Assembly: GCF_932294415.1 (NCBI RefSeq)
Contig: NC_065535.1
Coordinates: 68,255,362-68,319,361, forward strand
Source: Quercus robur
Lineage: Eukaryota > Streptophyta > Magnoliopsida > Fagales > Fagaceae
Length of the DNA stretch: 64,000 nt
Direction: 5' to 3'
Positions 46,564-59,000 of this stretch are shown piece by piece. How positions within the stretch are numbered: position 1 is the first letter of the stretch; each line of letters starts with the position of its first letter. The notes beneath the pieces were generated by a model. The model had not been told where the DNA came from. It worked only from the letters and a program-made list of their open reading frames with translations, and ran no database searches. Both the position numbers and the translations under genes were made by a program.

Positions 46564-48706
46564 TTTTCAGCCAGGACCCCAAAAGGACAAAAGAAGCTAT
46601 CCCATCTCCTGGTGTCCTCGAAATAATAGGAGCCTATCAGATTTAATTATTTTGGCTGGGCGAGCCTATCAGATTGGCAGAATTGAAAGTATGGAGACAC
46701 ACAGCATGAAACGAGTAGATGTGGATGCTCCAGAAAATATGAGCCACTCACAGTGTCTTACAATATTCCATTTAAATAACTGAAAATACCGATAGCTCTC
46801 ATTCAACAATAAAGCTGGTACATACATCATATCAAACAATATAAACCAGATATCACTCTCAAATAAAATTGAAAAAAGTGAGTTCCGTATGCTTTGGTTC
46901 TCTCTATTCAGCTAAGTCTCCCTTCCCTCTCCAATAACCAAATGGCCAATCTCTTTTCTTTCTTTTCTTTTTTAAATTCATTCTTTTGACTTATTAAGAT
47001 CCGAATCTAAGACTAATTAATCCAACTTTTTACAATTTACCGTCGGTACAAGAGTACAAAGACTTTGTGATTATTAAATTTTTTAACTACTGCAATAATT
47101 ATTGAATTAAATGATATCATATTTGCGTGTAGAGACCAGATGAGATATACAAGTTTCTATTTGTTACGAAAGTAGTACAATCTGGACTTGACAACACAAC
47201 ATATACAATAATGAAAATCATTGATAAAGAAGTTCGAATAAAGTTGAATTCCTATGGTGATGACCAATAAATTGGCATCGATTTGTTAATCAAAGCATTA
47301 TTGTTGACACTAGTTCCTATATTCATTGACAAGCTCCCCTAAACTGTGCTACTCCAATAAAATAATCTAGGAAATGTTTAAAAATATGACAAAAGTTAAA
47401 AAGTATTTTTAACTTTAAAGATATTGATTTAAAAAGTATTTTTAAAAACTTTTTATGAAAAAAATTTAATTTTTAACAACTTTTTATATTTTTTATAAAA
47501 ATAATATTAATTTTTTTTAAAATGATTCGTTAACAAGTGCTCTAAGTATCCGTTAATTGGACAAAAAAATAATTAAAAATAATAATAAAGTCATGGAAAA
47601 ATAACCAAGTACTATTATCTTGCAATAATATAATTTTTTTTTTTTTTGAGACCTGCAATAATATAAATTGAGACTATTATATGAGAATACTTGATCATCT
47701 TCCCATATGACATTGACATGGCAAGTCAAATTGCTTAATGGCGGAAAAAGAAATTTGGCAGTACAATAAAAGATGAGATTCAATTATATGTTTCTTTTTC
47801 TTGTTAAGCAATTATAAGTTTCTAACCCTTCTGTTTTTTATTCTTTTACTATCTAAAGAAAAGACAGACACCGAACTTGAATCTCGAAAACATACCCACC
47901 CAAGAGTAAGGATACCAACAAATCAAAGTGCAATTAGCCTAACCCCAGTATTCTTATAATTAACAAACAAAAAGGTAAACTATGATAGATGGTCTCATTC
48001 TTACATGAATTACAAGTTTTTTTTTTTTTAGTTAGATGGTTATAAAAATGAGGAGAAAGAAATTGTTTTTCAATTAAGAGGTAGGAATGAGGAGAAGAAT
48101 TCCAATTATCATAATAAAATAAAAATGATTATATTATTGAAGTATAAAACTCTTCACAATAGTTTATTTATAGTAATAGAAATTTGTTATGTTTACAATA
48201 TTTTTACAACAATTATAACTTAATAAGTAACAAAATATTAGTAACTATTACATGTGAATAAAAGTATTGTGAAAATATGGTGGAAGAAATACTTTTTTTT
48301 AAATAATTCAATATTATTCCTAGCTTATCAAGAGCTTTGTGTTCTCCTAACATTTGTCGGATTCTGTCAATCTTATAAGAGGAATAAGGTTTAGAATCCT
48401 TGTAAAACTGCACTTGCATAACCCAAAAGTCAAAAAGAAAAACCTGAAATAACAATAAATTAAAAACAAAAAAACTTTCGCTCGTACTTGAAGAATCTAA
48501 AAACAAATAGTTTTAAGCTACACACAATCATTCAAGAAACAGAGTCCACATTCACACACAAACAAGTGATGAACTCCACCAATAAAAATAGCCCGGTTAA
48601 AGCAAGTATCAGGGAAGTGTGTCTCAGAATTTTAATTTTAAATTTTTTTTTTTAAAATCCAATAGTTTGGAACCGAATTTACTGTTGAGAACCAGTAACA
48701 ATCAAC
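46561..48706. other. AT-rich intergenic region
   Basis: No gene is seen. Around 47520-47560 a segment with GTTAACAAGTGCTCTAAGTA resembles the terminal repeat of the MITE at 51547-51731, so a decayed relative may end here. Confidence 0.5.
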
Positions 48707-48986
48707 CACGTGTTAGCATTCTGAAACCTTTTCCAAAAGTGTTTCCACTTAAACTGGAAAAGAAGTTATGCCTTAACCTAGGTAAGCCCACGTGTCCCCC
48801 TTTCTTTCCCAAAAGTGCTTTGGACACTCACTCAGCTCTGATTGGATCTAAGTTTCTCACACCAATCACAGTCCCCTATTGCTCTTCCCAGATACGCCAC
48901 TTTTGTTTTCATCTGGGTCCCACCGCTAAAATAGAATTAACCAATCAGGTGTTCTTTACTGTTTCAGTTGTTGCCCTAGACACGTG
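48707..48986 (+). promoter_or_regulatory. Three G-boxes (CACGTG) upstream of the first tandem paralogue
   Basis: CACGTG occurs at 48707-48712, 48789-48794 and 48981-48986. The contexts AACCACGTGT, CCACGTGT and GCCCTAGACACGTG recur in the same order upstream of the second paralogue. G-boxes are bound by bZIP and bHLH factors, often in ABA, light or stress responses. Which applies here is not visible. Confidence 0.65.
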
Positions 48987-49106
48987 GTGTTTCCTAACCC
49001 ACACTCTCCGTACTGCCGCTATCATTATCAGTTCAGCTCCGAAACACACAGAGAGAGACACACAGAGAGACACACAGATACACACCACAGAGAGAGAGAG
49101 AGAGTG

Positions 49107-50003
49107 ATGGACGGTGGAGAAGAGTGGCACGTGGCAAGCCTAGGGCTAGGGAGTACTGGGAAGCGAGATAAGATGATGATGGGGAGCCGAGAAATGCTAA
49201 GATTCCGGCCGATCGCACCGAAACCGGTGATAGACGGTTCAGGTTCGAGTTATATGGTGACAGAGAGGAAGGACTCTGTTGTTTCGAAAGGAAGGACGAA
49301 GAGAAAGTATGTTAGGGTTCGGAAGAATAGTATGAATGGATATAAGAAAATGGTTTCTGAGGAAGAAAGCAAAGATGGGGTTTTGAAGACGCTGCAATTG
49401 TTGCCTGAGAAAGCTGAAATGAAAGATCCGGTTGATCCTACGGCTGAGAAAGTTGGGGTTGGGGTTGATAATGATCGGGTGGTGGTTGATAACGTGGAGG
49501 GTGGTGGTGGTGGTGGTGGTGGTGGGGAGTCAGATCTGACGGTGGAGATGGGTCAGACGAGGGTGGTGGAGTCGTGGGTGACGGTGGAGAGCGTGGCAGA
49601 CACGTGCATGGATGTACGTGGGTTAGGGAGTACGGACGTAGAGAGAGTGAAGAATCTGGAGAGGGACGCGTGTCCGGGGTTTATATCAGACGGTTTGAAC
49701 AGGGTGCAGTGGGTCAACGAAGCGTACAAGAGGATGGTGACGAAGGAATTGGAGTACTGTGACGGTCAGTCACCGGAGTACTGTGATTGTCTGGTGAGGT
49801 TGGTGGTGAATAATAAAGTGAAGTTGCTGTTGCTGCCCTATAATAATAACGAAGAAGCGTTTACAGGGTTGGTGAGACTAGTGCACACGTGGCGGAACCA
49901 GAAGAAGTGTTCAAAGGTGGTGCCTTGTGATGTGTGGAGAATGGACCGTGGTGGGTTCTCATGGAGGTTAGATGTCAAGGCTGCGCTCGGTTTGGGTCTT
50001 TGA
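49107..50003 (+). CDS. Uncharacterised plant protein, tandem paralogue 1 (DUF7950-like)
   Basis: Intronless, 298 residues. I chose the ATG at 49107 because the in-frame ATG at 48984 would add 41 residues translated from a CA/GA-rich leader and would start inside a G-box. Visible parts: MLRFRPIAPKP near residue 30, a basic stretch KGRTKRKYVRVRKN, a Gly run, ESWVTVESVADTCMDVRGL, CPGFISDGLNRVQWVNEAYK and a C-terminal CDVWRMDRGGFSWRLDVKAA. The same blocks in the same order occur in the neighbour at 55169-56056. I recall the family as DUF7950, unverified; its function is unknown to me. The basic stretch could act as a nuclear localisation signal (inference). Confidence 0.9.
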   Translation: MDGGEEWHVASLGLGSTGKRDKMMMGSREMLRFRPIAPKPVIDGSGSSYMVTERKDSVVSKGRTKRKYVRVRKNSMNGYKKMVSEEESKDGVLKTLQLLPEKAEMKDPVDPTAEKVGVGVDNDRVVVDNVEGGGGGGGGGESDLTVEMGQTRVVESWVTVESVADTCMDVRGLGSTDVERVKNLERDACPGFISDGLNRVQWVNEAYKRMVTKELEYCDGQSPEYCDCLVRLVVNNKVKLLLLPYNNNEEAFTGLVRLVHTWRNQKKCSKVVPCDVWRMDRGGFSWRLDVKAALGLGL

Positions 50004-51546
50004 AAATGCGAAGAAAGCTATACTATTATCAAATAAAAAAAGAAGTGTGATCTCTCTCTCGGTCTAAAGGTACTATTTTCTCTTGGTAGTTTTCTAAAGG
50101 AATTGAATATAAAACAAAAGTGTTAATAAAAACTAGGAGAGTGTATCCAGATCAGTTTAAAAAGGAATGGCTTTAGACTTTAGTGTTGCTTTTATTGTGG
50201 CTGGGGAAGAATAATTTGTTAAACTAAAAAAAGAAAATTTTACATAAAATCATCAACAATAATGTGTGGTAGGTTATATACATACCTCATTAGGTGATGT
50301 TGAGGTTGAAATAATTGATTAGGTGGTCTCTGCTTTAAAGGCCACGTAAGGGTTTTAGGAAAACTCCAATGGGTCACCTTTTCATTATAAATCAAATTGG
50401 TTGCAAGAAAATTATTCTTCTATTGAGTGAAAAAACAGCAATGTCTTTTTTTTCTTTTTTTCTTTTTAGAATGAAAAAAACAGCAATGTCAATGCATGTG
50501 AGTTTTGAAATGCACAAAAGATTCTCAAATAGACACCAACCATTTATAAACCTTTTTGAAGGTTAGCTACCAGCATGAAAAGGCGTGACATATAAACTGT
50601 GCTAGAATATAGGACAGACATTTTCAAGAGTAGTATAGAAAATAATTGTGCAAGAAATTATTATAGGACACACATTCAGAAGAGTAATGAAGAAAATGAA
50701 CTATTCCCAAACGTGAAAAACTTTAAATGATACAACAATATGGGCTCCTTTTAACTGTTCATCACACACTTTATGAAACATCATTTCAGATGAAATAGCA
50801 TTATAAATGGTTGGTACAACCAAAAACATGTTTTCAGTTTTTAAATAACTAGTAAGTTACTCGTATGATGTATAGATAATTTTGTGATATTTTATGTAAG
50901 ACAGTTTTGGATAATATTGTACATATATTATAAAGAAAAAGTAAACTAAATTAGAGTAAAGAAACATATTCATTTTCATATATTAAAAATTAATTTAGTA
51001 GCTTCACTGTATATTTGTAGCCTTCTTAAGGTAATATTAATTTTTTTAAGAATCATGAGACAAAAAATAAATGCAAAAGAGTAATGGGATCATGAAAATC
51101 AACTAATGTGTGTTGTATTCACATATTTCATACTATGAAATAAACGTCTGCCCAACTCTCTGACCGTCTTTCACTCATCGATAGTGTGACACTAAGATAT
51201 GGTGTGCACAAGTGTGTATTCATGTGTCTTATAGACGATTTAAAATTAAATCATGGTAGAATATGACTTTATATTGCAGACCAAATATTATCTTTATTTA
51301 TATACCCAAAACAAAAACTATCCAACCAAAGTACTTAAACTTAAATCATATTTAAGCCCCTAGTTTAAAAAAAAAAAATTACTCGTAGGGGTTTCAGCGT
51401 CTTTTACTTTGGTAATATATAGTGAAATAGTGCATTTTATTTAACAATCCACAACACTTTTGTGTCATTCTCTCTCTCTCTAGGGCCTTATCTGGTTAGA
51501 TATTACTATTGATCCTTACTTATTTTATTTATTTATTTTTTTAAAA
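50004..51546. other. 3' flank of paralogue 1 and intergenic AT-rich sequence
   Basis: No gene is seen. Only short A/T runs and TA-rich sequence are visible. Confidence 0.55.
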
Positions 51547-51731
51547 GGGAAATGCTAACGAGTGCCCTTAGGGTATTGATTAATAATCTATTTAAATAAA
51601 GTTTTTATGGGAAATGAAAAAAAAGTAATTAATATTTTGACAGTTTTTTTCATTTCCTATAAAAGTGGTATCAAAACTTTCCTAAAATGGAGTATTAATG
51701 AGTGCCCTAAAAGCACTCGTTAACATGACCC
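51547..51731. mobile_element. Short MITE with inverted terminal repeats
   Basis: The ends read GGGAAATGCTAACGAGTGCCC and, on the other strand, GGGTCATGTTAACGAGTGCT. Inside each end the similarity continues (TTAGGG, TTAAT). It is about 185 bp and non-coding. Superfamily and target duplication are unclear. Confidence 0.65.
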
Positions 51732-53755
51732 TTTTTTAAATACTAAAACAGTGGGCATGTTAAAAGACATGAAGAATAGAGAAAGATGTGGTGTAAGATT
51801 ATACAATTAATGAGATATTAATGAGATAATAGTAAAATAAGTTAATGTGAACTTTTGTGTAATAGTAAAAAAAAGTTAATGAAAGAGGTAAAAAATGCTA
51901 AATACAAAATTAGAGTACCACTTGACAGAACTTTATGCACTCCTACATGAGATCTATGCTTATATATATATTGATATTACACATATTTCTATACACTTTT
52001 TTACCCACACGTATTTTCAGATATATTTTCAAACACATATTTTCAATTTTTAAGTGCATATACCAAACAACACAGCAGAATATCTTAAAATGTGTTTCGT
52101 TTACTTGTAGAAATCTTTTTAAACAAATGACCGGTGATGTAACGTACTTTTTAACTTTAAAACTTTAAAGTAAAAGATAAAATTTAGAAAACTATTACTA
52201 TAAAACAAATAACTGAAAAGTATTGATTACTACGTTCTTGAATATGCATTGGAAAGAAGACTAGATTACTTTTGTTGACCAGGCCAATAGGGAAAAATTG
52301 TAATCTTTGAAGTGTCGGGAGAGACTGGAACTAAAACCCTAATAGACTTTATTGACGGAAAAAGGAGAAGAAATCAACCATACTTCTGCATTGGATTCCA
52401 AAGAATTTAGATCTAAATCATGGTTGTTAAAATTGCAATTTAGATAGTAAGATCGCACGATTTTACAATTTCACTTCACCAAAACATTTAGGATCATATT
52501 AGAATCGTAAAAATGATAAGATCGTATAAGATCTTATGAGATCTTACTGATCCTACGAAAAACATAAATTTTTAGTTTTTTTTTTTATGGGATAATTTTT
52601 TTGTTTTGATGAAAATTTAATGGTTTTTATTTTTGCATGTTGTGATGGTATGACTTTTTATTTTATTTTTATAAAATTATGTTAACCTAAATAAATGTTT
52701 TTTAGTTTCTAGTTCACTTGTAATCAAAATAAGGGAATGCTTCATCATTTCTAAATGAAGTATTTGATGTTGGTTGAGGTCATTTTTGCCCTTTAAGTTA
52801 TAATATTGTTAAATTTGTTTGATCAAATATTAATTTGTGTTCTAATATTACTAAAATATTTTTTTATATATAATTTTATCACTTGTATTTATATATTGAT
52901 TGATTGATTTTTTTGAGTATGCTCTTTAATTGTTGCTGAGTGGTATAACTTGAATAGTTGAGTGTAAAATTGTATTTTGATGTCTTTTGCAGCTCTAGTA
53001 TACAAATATATAATATCTACATAAATGATGAAATTGATGATAATGATTAGGAGGAATTTAAGACAGTAGTTATAAAAACTTTAGAATGGGAATAATTAAA
53101 TGTTCACTTTATCTTAATATTTATCTTGCTTTTGGATATCATATTGTAATTAGCTAGTTTCCATTTGCTAACTTATTTTGGATTTCAAACTTGGAACTTA
53201 GAACTTAGAAAATATTTTTCATATATTTTGATAAATATTTTGGTATTTGGTTGCTAATTAAACATTTATTGAACTTTTTAAATACATTGGGTCAAAACTT
53301 AAATATATTTGTTTTGTTTGTATAGACTTAGCGATATATGACATGCAAATTACATTATATAATGCAAATTTTAGTTTTTTTATGGATGAATTTATAATTT
53401 ACGTTATTATTTAACATATAAAGTCATTATCAATGTATTTTTGACTAGTTAAAAAAAATGAAGATTCCCATTTCTTTTCTAAAATTTAAATTCAATTATC
53501 TATCATTAGTTAATACAGAAATGCTAATACCACGCATACTCTCACACAATTATTCTATGTGATAAATTATGATTAGTTGTTTGTAACTGTTAGATTCACT
53601 AATATTGTAATAATGTGATATATAAGTATTATTAAATAAAAATGTGGTGTAAAACTTTTTTTTTTTAGGGGGGGGGGGGGGGCGGGTGGGGTGGCGCGTG
53701 GTGTAAAACTTAAAGATAAATAATTAATAAAAAAAACTTATGTCAGTAACATCAC

Positions 53756-53788
<33 letters not shown>

Positions 53789-54490
53789 TTTTTAAAGAAT
53801 CAGTAATCAACACAAATAAGAATCAATAAAATATTGCTAATTCAACCGACTATGAAAAATATAGTGACAATGAGAGAGAGAGAGAGAGAGAGAGACAGTT
53901 GTTGCGTTGTAGCATTGTCCATCATAACAAAGCTAACACGTGGCAGTAGGTAAGGGAGCCAATCCAATTTACTGGTAAGTAAGAAACCAATCCAATCCAC
54001 TGACACTGAGCTCCAATGAATCCTTTTTATGAAACCCCCCAATCCACATCATAAAATCTCTTCTCAGATCCGCACCACTCATCTGACCAACCACGCGTCC
54101 TCATTGTACAGTCACCAATCAACGCTAACCAATAAACCTTATAGCCCACACTCACCGCCACCGCGTCTCCATTGGTTCCCAAACAACCTACATCTCGAGA
54201 AATTATATGGTTATTACGTTCCATTGTCTAAATCTTAAGTCAATTTTTGTTTTAATTTTTTTTTTCTATTATCATAAACTACAAGTTACGTTATCTGCTA
54301 TGAAAACTATATAATATTTTTTTTATAATCCATCATTTCATTAAAAAACTCTCATTTATTTAAAATTTATGAGTAAACTTATGATAAAGATTAAAGAAAA
54401 ATATTTAAATTAACTTGATAATTTTAAACAAGTGTGAGTCTTTAAGTAGAATGAAAAACAAGTGATGTGATCCCATAAGGACCGTATAAT
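51732..54490. other. AT-rich intergenic region, possible decayed repeats
   Basis: No gene is seen. 52430-52560 carries repeated GATCGTA/GATCTTA words as in decayed plant DNA repeats. A G-run lies at 53669-53682, a TA run at 53758-53780 and a GA run at about 53874-53894. Confidence 0.45.
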
Positions 54491-54628
54491 GAGTAATGCT
54501 TTCTGTCACAATTGATCATGTGACATGTGACGAGTTGTAAGTAATAGATAATTACACTTTTACTGCTCACAATTTGTTACATGACACGTTGTGACAAAAA
54601 TTGTACAATATTTTATGTCCCATTACTC
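54491..54628. mobile_element. Possible short foldback element
   Basis: GAGTAATG near 54491 faces CATTACTC near 54622, and GTCACAATTGATCATGTGAC faces a partly complementary segment at about 54565-54596. The inverted repeat is imperfect. Confidence 0.4.
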
Positions 54629-54755
54629 TAGCATAATTTGTCATATAAAAATGTGTATCTCACACACGTCAAAAGCGAGTGCAAAAAAAAGGTCACGGTT
54701 CCTAAAAATTTTCAAAAACCTGAATTTGAGTTGTTCGTAGCTAATAAAAGGAAAC

Positions 54756-54999
54756 CACGTGTACACTTTCTCGAACCAACCGAAAAGGCCTTTCCACTTC
54801 AGAATAGGCCCTAGGCAGACCACGTGTACCCCTCCTTTCGGCAGTGCTGGACACTCTCTCTTCTCTCATTGGTTTACCCCATGTGGGACCAGACCGCAGC
54901 GCTCAATTACGCTGGATAGGGTACTTTTCATCTGGACCCACCTCGTAAAATTTAACCAATCACTTCCTCTCACTGTTTATCGTTAGCCCTAGACACGTG
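54756..54999 (+). promoter_or_regulatory. Three G-boxes (CACGTG) upstream of the second tandem paralogue
   Basis: CACGTG occurs at 54756-54761, 54821-54826 and 54994-54999. The contexts match those of the first paralogue: AACCACGTGT, CCACGTGTACCCC, and GCCCTAGACACGTG shortly before the leader. Confidence 0.65.
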
Positions 55000-55168
55000 T
55001 TGTTTCACGCTAGGTCACTGTACACACGCTATGATTATCGCCTGAGCTCTCAAAACAAAAAGAGAGATAGAGAGAGACACACACAGAGTTAGATAGAGAA
55101 AGAGAGAGACAGGGCTGGTGGTGTTGGTGTTGTTGTTGATTGTGGGGTGCGTAGGATAAGGAGGTATA

Positions 55169-56056
55169 ATGAATCGGGTAATGCTTAGATTCCGGCCGAT
55201 TGCGCCGAAACCGGCCGCCGGAGGGTCCGGTTCGGATGGGTCATCGATGGATAACAAGAACGCTTTTTTTGCAAAAGGAAGAACGAAGAGAAAGTACGTT
55301 AGGGTTCGGAAGAATAATAATAGTAGTAGTAGTAACAGTAGTGGATACAAGAGAGAGAGAAAGATAGGTGAGGAAGAAAAGAAAGAAGGGTCGTTGGAGT
55401 TGGAAAACAGAGTGGTGACTCTGCAACTTTTGCCTGAGAAAAGTGAACGGAATGAATCGCTGGAGAGTGGATCTTGGTGTAACTTTGATGATGAGGAAAA
55501 TGGAGACCCACCAGAACTGCCGATGTGGTTGAATAAGTTTGATGATAATAAGGGTGTGACTGTGTCTGTGAGTAGTGGTGATGAGAAGGATCACACGGCG
55601 GCGGTGGAGTCGTGGGTGACGGTGGAGAGTGTGACGGACACGTGCATGGGTGTGGGTCAGCTAGGGAGCACAGACGAGGAGAGGATGAGAAATCTGGAGG
55701 AGGACACGTGTCCGGGCTTCGTGTCGGACGGTTTGGATAGGGTGATGTGGGTGAATAGGGCATTTAAGAGGATGTTGGTGAGAAAGGAGCAAAATGACAG
55801 GCAGTCAGCTGAGAATAATAGTAATAATAAGATGATAATGGTTTGGTTGGTTGGGAAAGAGAAGTTGAAGTTGAAGTTGCCGTACTTGGACGAAGCAGAA
55901 GCATTTACGTGCCAAGTTAAGCTGCAACACACGTGTGGGACGGAGAAGAAGGATAATAAGTGCTCTCAGATAGTGCCTTGTGATGTGTGGAGAATGGACG
56001 GTGGAGGATTTGCATGGAGGCTCGACGTTGAAGCTGCCCTCAGTTTGGGCCGTTGA
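55169..56056 (+). CDS. Uncharacterised plant protein, tandem paralogue 2 (DUF7950-like)
   Basis: Intronless, 295 residues. Blocks shared with the gene at 49107-50003: MLRFRPIAPKP (residue 5), KGRTKRKYVRVRKN, LQLLPEKSE, ESWVTVESVTDTCMGVGQLG, CPGFVSDGLDRVMWVNRAFK and CDVWRMDGGGFAWRLDVEAA. It differs by a Ser/Asn run after the basic stretch and an extra acidic block (NFDDEENGDPPELPMWLNKF) in place of the Gly run. The copies lie about 5.2 kb apart in the same orientation, so they arose by tandem duplication; the divergence of the linkers suggests it is not recent. Function is unknown to me. Confidence 0.92.
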   Translation: MNRVMLRFRPIAPKPAAGGSGSDGSSMDNKNAFFAKGRTKRKYVRVRKNNNSSSSNSSGYKRERKIGEEEKKEGSLELENRVVTLQLLPEKSERNESLESGSWCNFDDEENGDPPELPMWLNKFDDNKGVTVSVSSGDEKDHTAAVESWVTVESVTDTCMGVGQLGSTDEERMRNLEEDTCPGFVSDGLDRVMWVNRAFKRMLVRKEQNDRQSAENNSNNKMIMVWLVGKEKLKLKLPYLDEAEAFTCQVKLQHTCGTEKKDNKCSQIVPCDVWRMDGGGFAWRLDVEAALSLGR

Positions 56057-59000
56057 TTATAGAAAAAACAAAAATCTCAGGTATTGCTTGCTTTGTATTA
56101 ATGTTTAGGCATTTTCCTACGTATTGATATGGTTCTTTGTGACATTATTATTTATATATATATATACCTACGAGGAAATGAGCACAAAATGGATAAGCGT
56201 TGAAACAAATATTATTGTCCTTATCCCATAGTGTTCGTGTATAAGTCGGATCCTAGTTATCCAAACACTTGAAATCAATGCCTTTAAGTATATATATATG
56301 GAGTGACTAAGCAATATTAGTTTATAGGAGAGTGATTGCATTTACATTGCATCACAAATGATGGTGGGAGCCGTGTGGTTTTGCTCTTACCTAGATAGAA
56401 TTTAAAGTATTTGCCTTTATCTTCTTTAGCTGTTATTTTATTGGCAGAAGGTGGATAAAGCAATAACTAAACAAAAAACAACGAAACACAACAGTGACTA
56501 GAATAACTACAAGTCTACAACTACTACTAAAGAGCTTTCAAAGCCTTCAACTAAGTCCCATTATCGCTGTTTGAACTACGTGTACAAATTCAACTAGGTA
56601 TACGTAAATTATCACAAAAAAATTATGTATATGTACGTAGACCGTATGTTTAGAGAAAATGATACAAAATGCGTTGCATTTTGTGCATGATCACCAAGTA
56701 TATAGCTTTTGAACTCTAGATAATTTGTGCTTAGTATCAAGCTAGCAACTTAATTGATTCTCCTGAAAGAATTGTGCACCTTTTCTAAGCAACTGCATGT
56801 AGGAAGAGTAATTAACTTCTTGTAATTTTCCTACTTCATACTTCTTAGCTAGTTGAGAACTTTAGAAAAAGGGCTATAATATAGAAGCTCATTTATAGCG
56901 AGGAGTGAAATCTTGGAACCATATGTAAGATTTTTAAGTTAAGGAGGACTAAACCAAAATGTATTTGTGGAGTAAATTTTACTATTATTGGGCAATAATA
57001 ATGTGACAATCCAGTGAAGATTTAGGGGTAAAGAAAAAATTTGAGATATCCTAAGTAAAGTCATGACAAAGAATTGAACTGAGATAGCTGAAGTATAATA
57101 GTTTCATCAGAATAATCAACTTTTAAGAAACAGCAAGTGCCTAACTATTACATGATCGTGGATGTAGATTTAACAAGCGAGAAGGCAAGAACTGCTATAT
57201 ATAAAATAATAAAAGTCTGGCTTTATATCGTGTTTATGCCATTTGACTTTTAATGTGAATATATTATAAGTTGTACAACCTGCTTTTACCATGCATTTCA
57301 CTTTAAGTAAATTAAAATTATAAATATAATATATTCTGAGTGAAACTTTAATACTATAATTTCAAAAAGTTTAAATATTATTCCTATTAAACTCTAATAC
57401 TTTTAAGTTTCACATAAGGACTTTACCTTAGGTTTTAGTGGCACCTAACTATTGTAGGATTGTAAATAAACCAAAATGTTCATAAATAACTCTAGGCTTG
57501 TTTAAGGAACAAGCTTATTTATATTAGTTTGTTTAGCAAAAAAATCATACTCAAGTCCACTTTTAAGGCTTGATTCATAATTATTTTTTAGAAGAATTAA
57601 ATTAGCCAAGTTTAAGAGAGTGTTTCTGTATATATATTAGCTAGATTGTCTATTTTTGCAACCAAAAATAAAAAGGACATATATATAAGTCTTTCAACGA
57701 CAAAGATTTCCCTTGGATTATTTTATTTTACTTTTTTTTTTTTTTGAGTACCCTTGAGTCCATTTGAATATATGTAGAGAACAAGCTTAAGGGGTTAGTA
57801 ATGCATTTGGATTAATAGATAGTGCAAATGAAAATTCAAGTATTCACGGACAAAGGTACAAAACATTATGCCAAAAAACTACAACTAAAGGCGAGTTTAA
57901 GAAACTAGATCATTTTGAAATTGATGATGATGGAGAGAGACAAAATTTTTGTCAAGTTTTACTTGGTACTTTATATGATGGAAGAATAAGTTAAACAAGC
58001 AATATTCACTAAACAAACCTAAGTTTACTTGAAGAATAAATAAACCAAACTTCAAAAAGTAATTGAGATTGATAATGAGTTTGAATTAATTCGACTCAAT
58101 TACAGTCCTAGCTATGGATCAGGTTAGGGTTCGAAATGTGCTTATCAAAAAATAAAAATAAGTAAAAATAAAATCAAGTTGAAGCTGAAGTTGATTTTAA
58201 GCTTGAGAGACAAGACATACATGGTTGCCTGGTCATATAAAGAATTGTGATCTTAGTGTCTATTGCAAAAAACAATCAACAAAAAGCTAAATAAATTGTG
58301 CTAAAGGAACAGTTAATTGACTGTATAAAAGATCTAATAGACTGATTTTATTCTTCTCAATTAAATATAAATCCTTCCTCGGCATAGCCGACCATTAACA
58401 ACCATTCATTGTTGCTTGCCTATATATGGACAAGACCATTAATGTTATATTGAATTATAAAATATCGTATTCTTAAAACATGGAATCTAAAAACAGCTAA
58501 GCCTTATATGTTCCGACTATTTGGGATTGGCTCCTCACTCTCTCTCCTTTATCTAGTGTCATGTCAAAGAGTGGAATGTCCAGAGTGAACAACAAAGAAA
58601 GAGAGAAAAAAAAATTAATAATGTAAAAGAATATGTATGCAGAAAAAGTATAAACATATAACTCATCGAATGGATAGAAATGGAGACTAATTTTGTAAGC
58701 ATATTCAGACATGATATTATATATTATAGAGTATGGACTATATATGGACCACTAACACAATGGAATGTTAATGTAGACAATCAGGTATTCTTGCAGGAGG
58801 ATATAAACATTAAAGAAGCAAATGCTTAGTATCATAGTCACCGTTAATGTCCCCCTGCTGACTCACTTTATTCTGCAGATTACAATTTTAGTTGGATTCT
58901 ATTGAAATGATCTCCCCCATTGGATGAACAATAAACACTGGACGTAAAACCACACCTTACCACTGCGAATGCCTACTGTTATTTAGTGCCATTACTTTAA

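Noticed and set aside
48984-49106. Upstream start for the first tandem paralogue
   Set aside because: The extra 41 residues come from CA/GA-rich leader sequence and overlap a conserved G-box; the paralogue has no counterpart.
55241-55763. Minus-strand ORFs across the second paralogue
   Set aside because: Low-complexity shadows (Ser, Pro, Tyr, Thr runs) of a gene with conserved motifs on the plus strand.
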